Source: Chromera velia (Eukaryota; Sar; Chromeraceae). From it: DNA of 64,000 nt. This document shows, one piece after another, positions 58,339-64,000 of the stretch. The notes under the pieces were generated by a model, which worked only from the letters and a program-made list of their open reading frames with translations, was not told the DNA's origin and did no database searches. Within the stretch, counting starts at the first letter, position 1. Each line of letters opens with the position of its first letter. Both the position numbers and the translations under genes were made by a program. The stretch is from contig JAHBMJ010002009.1 in assembly GCA_018398765.1 (NCBI GenBank), positions 42,509 to 106,508 of the forward strand, in the 5' to 3' direction.

Positions 58339-60269
58339 GATCTCTATCCTGAACCTCCTCTTTCAGCCCATGCTAGAGGCAGCAGTGGGTTCTCTGTCGT
58401 TCCATCCCACTGACCATGCTGACGAGAAAACAAAAAACGACACACGAACAAAAGACGGAGTGAATGAAGAAATCAATTTGATGACTGTGCATCCACTCAC
58501 GTCAGACTCCACAGTGCCGTCAGCAGTGGAACCTCCAGTGTCGACTGTGTTGGGACCATTTTGGACGGAGGCGCCGGTGTCCACGGGTCCCGTGCTCGAG
58601 CTGGCGTTAGAGTCACCTGCATCCATGAATGCGCATGAAGTGAATGACAACCGTTCTTTCGTTCATTTAATTCAACGAAGTCTTCGGTAGTCGATGAATA
58701 TTTTGCGGCTCGGCATAGACAGAACTCCAGGCGGCGAGAGTCCTTTTGGCTTTCGAAAAAGGCTCAGAGAGGAGCGGGCCAAAGGCACTTTTTTTTGAAG
58801 ACGCAAAGGGTAAAGTTGGTGGGCCTACGTCGCTTCATGAAGTGGGCAAACAAACTCTAGTCCCTTCACGAGATGGGGAGTCAACTAGGCTTGACGGATT
58901 TCATTCATGTCTTTACCAACGAGAGAACTAATTAACTGACCTGTCTCAGATGTGGTCGTCAAGGGACCAATGTCGTTCTGTTGTTGCTGATCTCCGGTCT
59001 CTGAGTCCACACGTCCGGTGGTGATGTCGTTCGTGTTCTCTCCGACCTGGAGAAGGAATCAAAATCAAAATCAAAGAACATTACGGGATTTTTCACACTT
59101 CAAACAGATTAGGTGTACACAGTCAGATGTCGTCGAGGTGCAGAAAATTTTTCTTCAAAAGACGGTAGAAGCAGCGAAAGGAACAAGAGATGGAAAGACC
59201 TCCTACACGTCAGATGGTCCCGAGTCCTCAAAGTTTCAGCAACTCGTAGAGAGGATAAAAACTCAATGCAACAGAGCTCTGCTCAGCCGTTCTCGTGTAT
59301 ATCGAATAGATATGAAAACCAGCCAACCTCCTCACTGACAGACTGCAGGACAACACACTGACCACGGGGTTGGATGTGGCAGAGCTGCCAGAGTCTGAGC
59401 CGTCATCTCCCGTGTTGGACTGTACTCAACTCGATAACAGACAGCAAGGGAAACAGAGGGAGTGACAGAGAGACTAAGACACAAACACAGCAAGCCTAGC
59501 CGAGAGGCATGAATGCTTGGTTTGTCCAGCCTTACCGACAGCTGGATATCAAACAAGCAAACAGACAAAGAGAAAAGCAGACACACGAACCACTCTCTAA
59601 GCTTCCCTTGTTAAAAGAACTCTGGAGGAAGTACAACGCAGGAAGGACCCACCGAAGTTCCGTCGTTCCCGCCAACGAATGCAGATGCTGAGACCGCGGG
59701 GGGTGCAGGGCTCTTGAACTTTCCTCCGCACTCGACGACCAGCTTGGCGAACTGGGGGTCTGCTCTCATGGGAAAAAGGAAGTTCATTGGATGCAGGAGG
59801 GACAAAAGCAAAATTCACCATTTTTTCTGGAGTTTTCTCAGAAAAAAAGAACGCATATTCAGAAAAAAAAGAAGCAGAAAGTGAAAAAAGGGATGAATGA
59901 TGAGCGGAGGACTCCCCTTTCTGGATTCAGTCGTGGCATACGCTTCCGTCCTGTTGGTTCCCCCTTAATTCCCCGTGCTCTCTTCCTGCATGTCGCTTAC
60001 CCTTGGGCTTCCCGACGAACTCCACGTCCAGCACGGTGATCCACTTGGTGTTCACAAGCTCGTAGTGGAACACGGGGACGAAGGCTGCCACGTGGTACCC
60101 TGTCTTCTCGAGCTTGACAAAGTAGTCCACAGGGTACATCTGTCCCTTAGGGAGGCCGAACTTCTCGTCCTGCTCGATCTGGAAGTAGACGGACTCGGCC
60201 AGCATCTCCAGGGCCTGCATGCGTATGCGCACAGACAGACATACATACAGACATACATAAATACAGACA

Positions 60270-60302
<33 letters not shown>

Positions 60303-62476
60303 ATAAAAAAAGAAAGGAGAGGAAGAGGGAGTTGAGAGGAGACGGGAGGAGGAGGGGTGTATGGGAATCTGGGGTGAAAAATGCAGAATGCATGTGCAAG
60401 AAAGAGTGTGTGGGACGTTCTAGCAACTATCAGCATCTCTCTCTAAAAGAAAAAGGAACTGCTGTGTGGACTTCGGGGGTTCTTTAACAACAGTGCGAGC
60501 TAAGTATGAAGGTCTGTTGCACTTTTCCCAGTGACTTTAAGATGTGGCACATAAGAAAACAAACATACAAATGGAGGAATAAGAGTAGTCAGCCGCTGGT
60601 TTGTATGTCGCTGTGCTGATGACTTACGGTGCTCTTCATCTTATAATAAGGGTGAACAGAGGTGTCGTTGGGTTCGTTCAAGGCGACGGCGAAGGGAAGA
60701 ACATCGTGAACAGCGTTGAAGTCAGTGGGACCGAATCTGCACGCACATCGGCAAACAACGTGGATCTACGTATGCCAAGACGTGAGTGAGAGGGGAAGGA
60801 AAAAAGAAACATGCAAAACACATAAAAAAAGAAAGCAGACGGGTGGATGGACGAGGGAAGGGGGGCAAATTTACGAAGAAGCGTTTGAAACAAAGAAGCA
60901 AGAAATGCTTCGAGGAAGATCGGAGGAAGGACCAGCAAACGAACGAAACAGAGAGAAGAGAAGAAAACAGACGAAAGTTTTGATCGATCTCTGTCCTGAC
61001 TGACCCAGAGGAGAATTTGAATGAGTGTCCGCTGATCGTCTCGTATTTCTGGAAGAAAACTCTCTTGAAGAAGACGCTCTTCTTAAGAAAGTAATACGGA
61101 GAATCCATCAGCTGCTGGGCCTTGTCACCGGGCTGAGGACAACGGAGAAGTGAAACAGAAAATTCATATGAGAAAAAAAGAAAGAAAGCTAGCCGGACAC
61201 AGGAAAGGACACGGGTCGCAAGAGACGATGCAGGTAAGAGAAAGAGGAGAGCAGAAACAGCACAACGAAAACAGGAGAAAATGAAATCAAGTCCTGACGA
61301 CGTCTTCCAACAGAAACACACACCAATACTTCAGCCCAGCGAGGTGAACCACGCAAGCCCACCTCAGGGAATGCAGGGTCATTAACCAGAGCTGCGGGGA
61401 TTGCCTCCACCCCCAGCAGCAGCTTCTTCGGAGATGCCTCGTAGGGACTGATGGAGTGAGTCCCGTAGTGGTCATTCCAGCTGCTCACCTGAAGTGGCAA
61501 AGAGGGAGCGAGACGACAGCGTGATTCTCATCCACTCACATCTCATGGCCAGTAAGTACGTAGGCGAAGGCAAGCAGCAAATATGCATGTACAAGCACAC
61601 AAGGGACTGTCTTTACAGCAGCCACGTCGTCTGTCGTCTGCCGAAAAAACCGTAGTCAACAAATCTAAAAGAAAGAAGGCGAGCAAGTCATTCCAAAGGC
61701 GGGCAAAAAACACCTGCAACAGACTGCAACAGAAACGAATATATAAAGGTCAGTCACTTTCCAACTTGAGCCAAATTAAGCTGTAGACTCACGGGCACGT
61801 TGCTGCCAGACTCGTCATAGTAGGTGGAGGGCCAGTACAGAGGGCAACCCCTCTTGTAGGGGTCACAGATGAAGTTATCCGGAGGGAGGGGAACGTGATC
61901 CCATGACTTGTAGTGAGTTACCCCACTGAGCTTCGGAATCCACGGGAACTTCCCCGGAATGGGAGTGCAGGTTCCGTTATTCCGTGCCCAGAGCTGGGCA
62001 CCGTCAGCTACAAGCACAGTTGGAGTTCCTTGTGTAAGCACCTGGTCACTATTGAATGGAGAGGTGATCTGGTAAACGGGGGGAGTTCCGTCAGCAGACA
62101 ATGTGACGTTCCACTCTTGCTCTTCACTGTTGTCGCACTCATCTGCCGTAACTTGAGGAGTGAGTGCAGCGTCGCCTGTGAGGCAAGTGGCACTCCCCTT
62201 GCTAACAATATTGACAAGTCCGCCCTCTGCCGGTGTGAAGATCCACTCGAAGTCCTCTGTAATGGGATCGGGAGTCGCGGCTGTAGGAACGCCCGCTGGA
62301 GGGTCCACGGCTTGAAGAGAGTTAGCCGTGTTCGTTGTGTCATCTGTGATGACAAAGGAACAGGACGTCCCATCGGCAGTTGCAAGCTGGAAGAATGCCT
62401 CGGCCTCTTCCTTTGTTGGCAGATCAGCAGAGGCAGAGGCGGCAAGGAGCGCGCCCAACCCCAAAATTCGCTTCAT
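52346..62476 (-). CDS. Secreted mosaic protein with ricin-B-like motif, Asn/Asp/Ser-rich region and cadherin-like repeats, 24 exons
   Basis: Exons, 5' to 3': 61793-62476, 61363-61488, 61005-61132, 60628-60736, 60001-60214, 59653-59759, 59363-59419, 58941-59046, 58501-58616, 58050-58193, 57711-57821, 57397-57501, 57046-57189, 56549-56659, 56189-56302, 55795-55880, 55426-55492, 54910-55075, 54383-54517, 54099-54190, 53814-53892, 53539-53590, 52903-53246, 52346-52689. All phases match; total 3741 nt, 1246 residues. MKRILGLGALLAASASA is a clear signal peptide. No later membrane span is seen. The start is the ATG at 62474-62476; the open frame upstream of it has only a TTG. Expected location is extracellular, wall or matrix. 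I recognise no orthologue. Small exon edges and the last exon need transcript support. Confidence 0.82.
56683..56880. repeat. (AC)n/(AG)n microsatellite in intron 13 of the mosaic-protein gene
   Basis: About 175 bp of AC with scattered ACAT and GCAC interruptions, followed by an AG run, lies between exons 14 and 13. Confidence 0.95.
58210..58336. repeat. (AC)n microsatellite in intron 9 of the mosaic-protein gene
   Basis: An AC run with ACTC interruptions lies directly upstream (minus sense) of exon 10. On the minus strand it is a TG run close to the acceptor. Confidence 0.95.
59653..62476 (-). other. Exons 1-6: signal peptide, ricin-B-like motif and an unrecognised domain
   Basis: Residues 1-456. 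The signal peptide covers 1-17. Residues about 76-122 (FEWIFTPAEGGLVNIVSKGS, then TCLTGD..., then CDNSEEQEW) resemble one subdomain of a ricin-type beta-trefoil: a CL-x-G stretch followed by C-D-x(5)-Q-x-W. Only one subdomain is evident. Cysteines follow at CTPIPG, ICDPYKRGC and later VVECGG. Residues about 190-450 (SWDHVPLPPDNF, SSWNDHYGTHSISPYEA, SPYYFLKKSVFFKRVFFQKY, FGPTDFNAVHDVLPF, YPVDYFVKLEKTGYHVAAFV) form an aromatic-rich globular region I cannot place in a family. Confidence 0.6.
60235..60301. repeat. (ACAT/CAGA/GGCA)n microsatellite in intron 4 of the mosaic-protein gene
   Basis: Short tetranucleotide runs end in about seven GGCA units, just beyond the exon 5 acceptor at 60215. Confidence 0.85.
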
Positions 62477-64000
62477 GCTTGTTACCCGATTGATCAATGT
62501 TGTTCACCTGAGTGTTGCTTCTTCTAAGAGAGGAGCCCACCTCACTGGCTTACTTCTGCAGGAGATGGGTGTATAAATCATACAGGAACGCCTGAATTAT
62601 GGCACACTGGACTCCGCTTTCGCAACGGCGTTCGTGAAAGGAAGAAAGCATGTCTTAATTCGAATTAGGTGGGCTGTGCAACGCATAAATGTGCCCGAAG
62701 TAATCGGCTCTGCTGAGTCGCCTCGGGGGGCAGCTCAGCTCTGCTGAGATCAGCCGAGAGGCCCTGAGATCGCACGGATCCGCATAACGCATTTTTTCAT
62801 TTTTTGGGGGGGGGGGGGGCTCGGTTCTGTCTCCATCACGGTGTCGCCCAAATTCCAAAATGTGCCCCTCAAGCAAGTCGCACGGAGCAGCGATCGCATT
62901 ATAATTATACTTCGCTTCTCATGATACGTGCCCCTCAAGTAACTCGCACGGAGTTGCATGTGTGCGGTCCCGAAAAGCATATTTTGCGCACGTTGCCGTG
63001 GCCCCCGCCACTTTGCACAGGCAAGACATGCCCAAGTCGATCCCTGATGCTTTGCATCAATCAAATTATGGCCGACCCCCTAAATGGCCCCCCGAGGCAC
63101 TCACCCAACTGGTTGGGTGTATCCCGTCATATGCCGGGGCCCAGAGCCTCGGTATCTGTCCAGTTCCGGCAGAAAAAATGTCACGTTGTTTTGTCACAAA
63201 AATTGAGACACACACCTCTCAAGAGTACGTGCGGTAAGTCCGTCTGCTTTGCCCTCCGAGGCGACATCCACATGCATGAACAACCAAAGAGGCCCCAGAA
63301 GATTTCCACATTTTACATAAACTTTTGAGGATCACCGGCACGTACGCTTGGGTGTTCATATGCATGCATCGACTCAAGGCACTCACCTACAACGGACATC
63401 TATTGAAGACCATTTGTCTGACCTTGACAGGCAGACATCAGCAGAGTCGAGCAGACAGCCGGCATTGCAGACCTCCAGGTCCAACGTCCATAAGCCACAT
63501 ATCCCGGCACTACACAGCACACAAGCCAACAGCTGAATTAATTAATTGGTGCGGGTTCAATGACACTGATGTTCAAGAACGCCAAAACGGGCTGTAGTCT
63601 CATTCTTCCGGAAACCTTCTTTTCTTTCGGCCTTCAGCTGACAGTGTCAGCCATTCGCTTGCTAGACTCGCTTGTCTCCCTCCGCCTCCAGCCCTCACTT
63701 GAATGCCTGTACCTCCACTTCGGCGGTGCGGTCTTTTTTCTCCCGTCAGCTGCCTCCGTCTTTCTGTCTCCCGCCCTCAGGTCTTATTCCTTCTCTTCCA
63801 GCCTTCTGCTGCCAGCCATTCGCTGGCCTCCCTTTTGCTTCAGCCGTCATTTATGTCCCTGCACCTCCATCTATGTGCTGCGCTTTTTCTCGTTCCGCCG
63901 CTACCTCTCCCCCCCTTTGCGCCTAGATCATGTTCAGGTTGCGTTCTTTCTCTTCCAGCCGCTAGCCGCCCGTTCTCGGTTTAAATCCCTTTGCTTTCAG
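62477..64000. other. 5' flank of the mosaic-protein gene; no supported gene
   Basis: The minus-strand promoter should lie just above 62476. A CAG acceptor-like site (minus sense) at about 62508 could mark a 5' UTR intron. A poly-G run lies at about 62808-62819. GTGCCCCTCAAG followed by TCGCACGGAG occurs at 62862 and 62928. Plus-strand frames of 174, 91 and 90 codons here are repeat-laden and show no family. Confidence 0.5.
63615..64000. repeat. Degenerate ~160-bp tandem repeat at the window edge
   Basis: TTCTTTCGGCCTTCAGCTG (63621), TTCTCTTCCAGCCTTCTGC (63791) and TTTCTCTTCCAGCCGCTAG (63947) start related segments. Within the first two, GCCATTCGCTTGC/GCCATTCGCTGGC and TGTACCTCCACTTC/TGCACCTCCATCTA also match. 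About 2.3 copies are visible, and the repeat continues past the window. Confidence 0.65.

Larger units (their letters stand above)
54910..59419 (-). other. Exons 7-18: Asn/Asp/Ser/Gly/Thr-rich region built by exon duplication
   Basis: Residues about 457-898, encoded by twelve small exons of 57-166 nt. The region has almost no hydrophobic core and is probably an extended, perhaps O- or N-glycosylated or cation-binding stalk. Six consecutive exons (10-15) are symmetric phase 0, with lengths 144, 111, 105, 144, 111 and 114 nt. The exon pairs 10/13, 11/14 and 12/15 align in sequence. Confidence 0.8.

Noticed and set aside
61363-61488. YGTH in exon 2 of the secreted protein as a MACPF/perforin signature
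   Set aside because: The tetrapeptide alone is not enough. The glycine pair and the helical clusters that define the MACPF fold are not visible around it.
62474-62497. A longer N-terminus (seven extra residues) for the secreted protein
   Set aside because: The extra codons begin at TTG, not ATG. The ATG at 62474-62476 gives a clean signal peptide.
62804-63328. A 174-codon plus-strand frame
   Set aside because: It crosses a poly-G run and short direct repeats, has no ATG-based start and no recognisable domain.

Overview
This is a nuclear genome window from a unicellular eukaryote. It holds two large multi-exon genes with GT-AG introns, one on each strand. Between them lies about 38 kb of repeats: an old LTR element, a 23-kb satellite and nested DNA transposons. 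Intron-dense genes, splice donors that often read GTCAGT or GTCGGT, and secreted proteins with cadherin-like repeats suggest an alveolate or other alga. A chromerid such as Chromera velia is my best guess. That is inference; nothing here proves the species.

Layout. 1-518: upstream flank. 519-13384 (+): a 20-exon gene for a DDX60-type Ski2-like DExH helicase of 2097 residues. The frame stays open and phase-consistent across all 19 introns. 13385-14655: 3' flank with one possible minus-strand exon, then AT-rich DNA. 14657-21609: a degenerate LTR retrotransposon with two 643-bp LTRs, a five-copy ~93-bp repeat, a frameshifted chromodomain remnant, and stretches that look like ends of minus-strand exons. 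21610-22600: a GC-rich hairpin and a broken coding remnant. 22600-45872: a 61-bp BamHI-type satellite of about 380 units, broken by a 328-bp run of N.

45960-50503 holds three copies of a ~395-bp inverted-repeat element separated by ~960-bp spacers. The first spacer contains a 1436-bp hAT-like insertion with a perfect 8-bp target duplication. That insertion carries a second 579-bp hAT-like element inside it. 50504-52345 is flank with a short duplication and microsatellites. 52346-62476 (-): a 24-exon gene for a 1246-residue secreted mosaic protein. It has a signal peptide, a partial ricin-B-like motif, an unrecognised domain, a long Asn/Asp/Ser/Gly-rich region built by exon duplication, two cadherin-like repeats and a Gly/Met/Pro tail. 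62477-64000: 5' flank with further degenerate repeats.

The two genes show no functional link. The helicase is expected to act on RNA inside the cell. The mosaic protein is expected to enter the secretory pathway and act outside the cell or in a wall or matrix. The repeat block between them is the most structurally rich part of the window.
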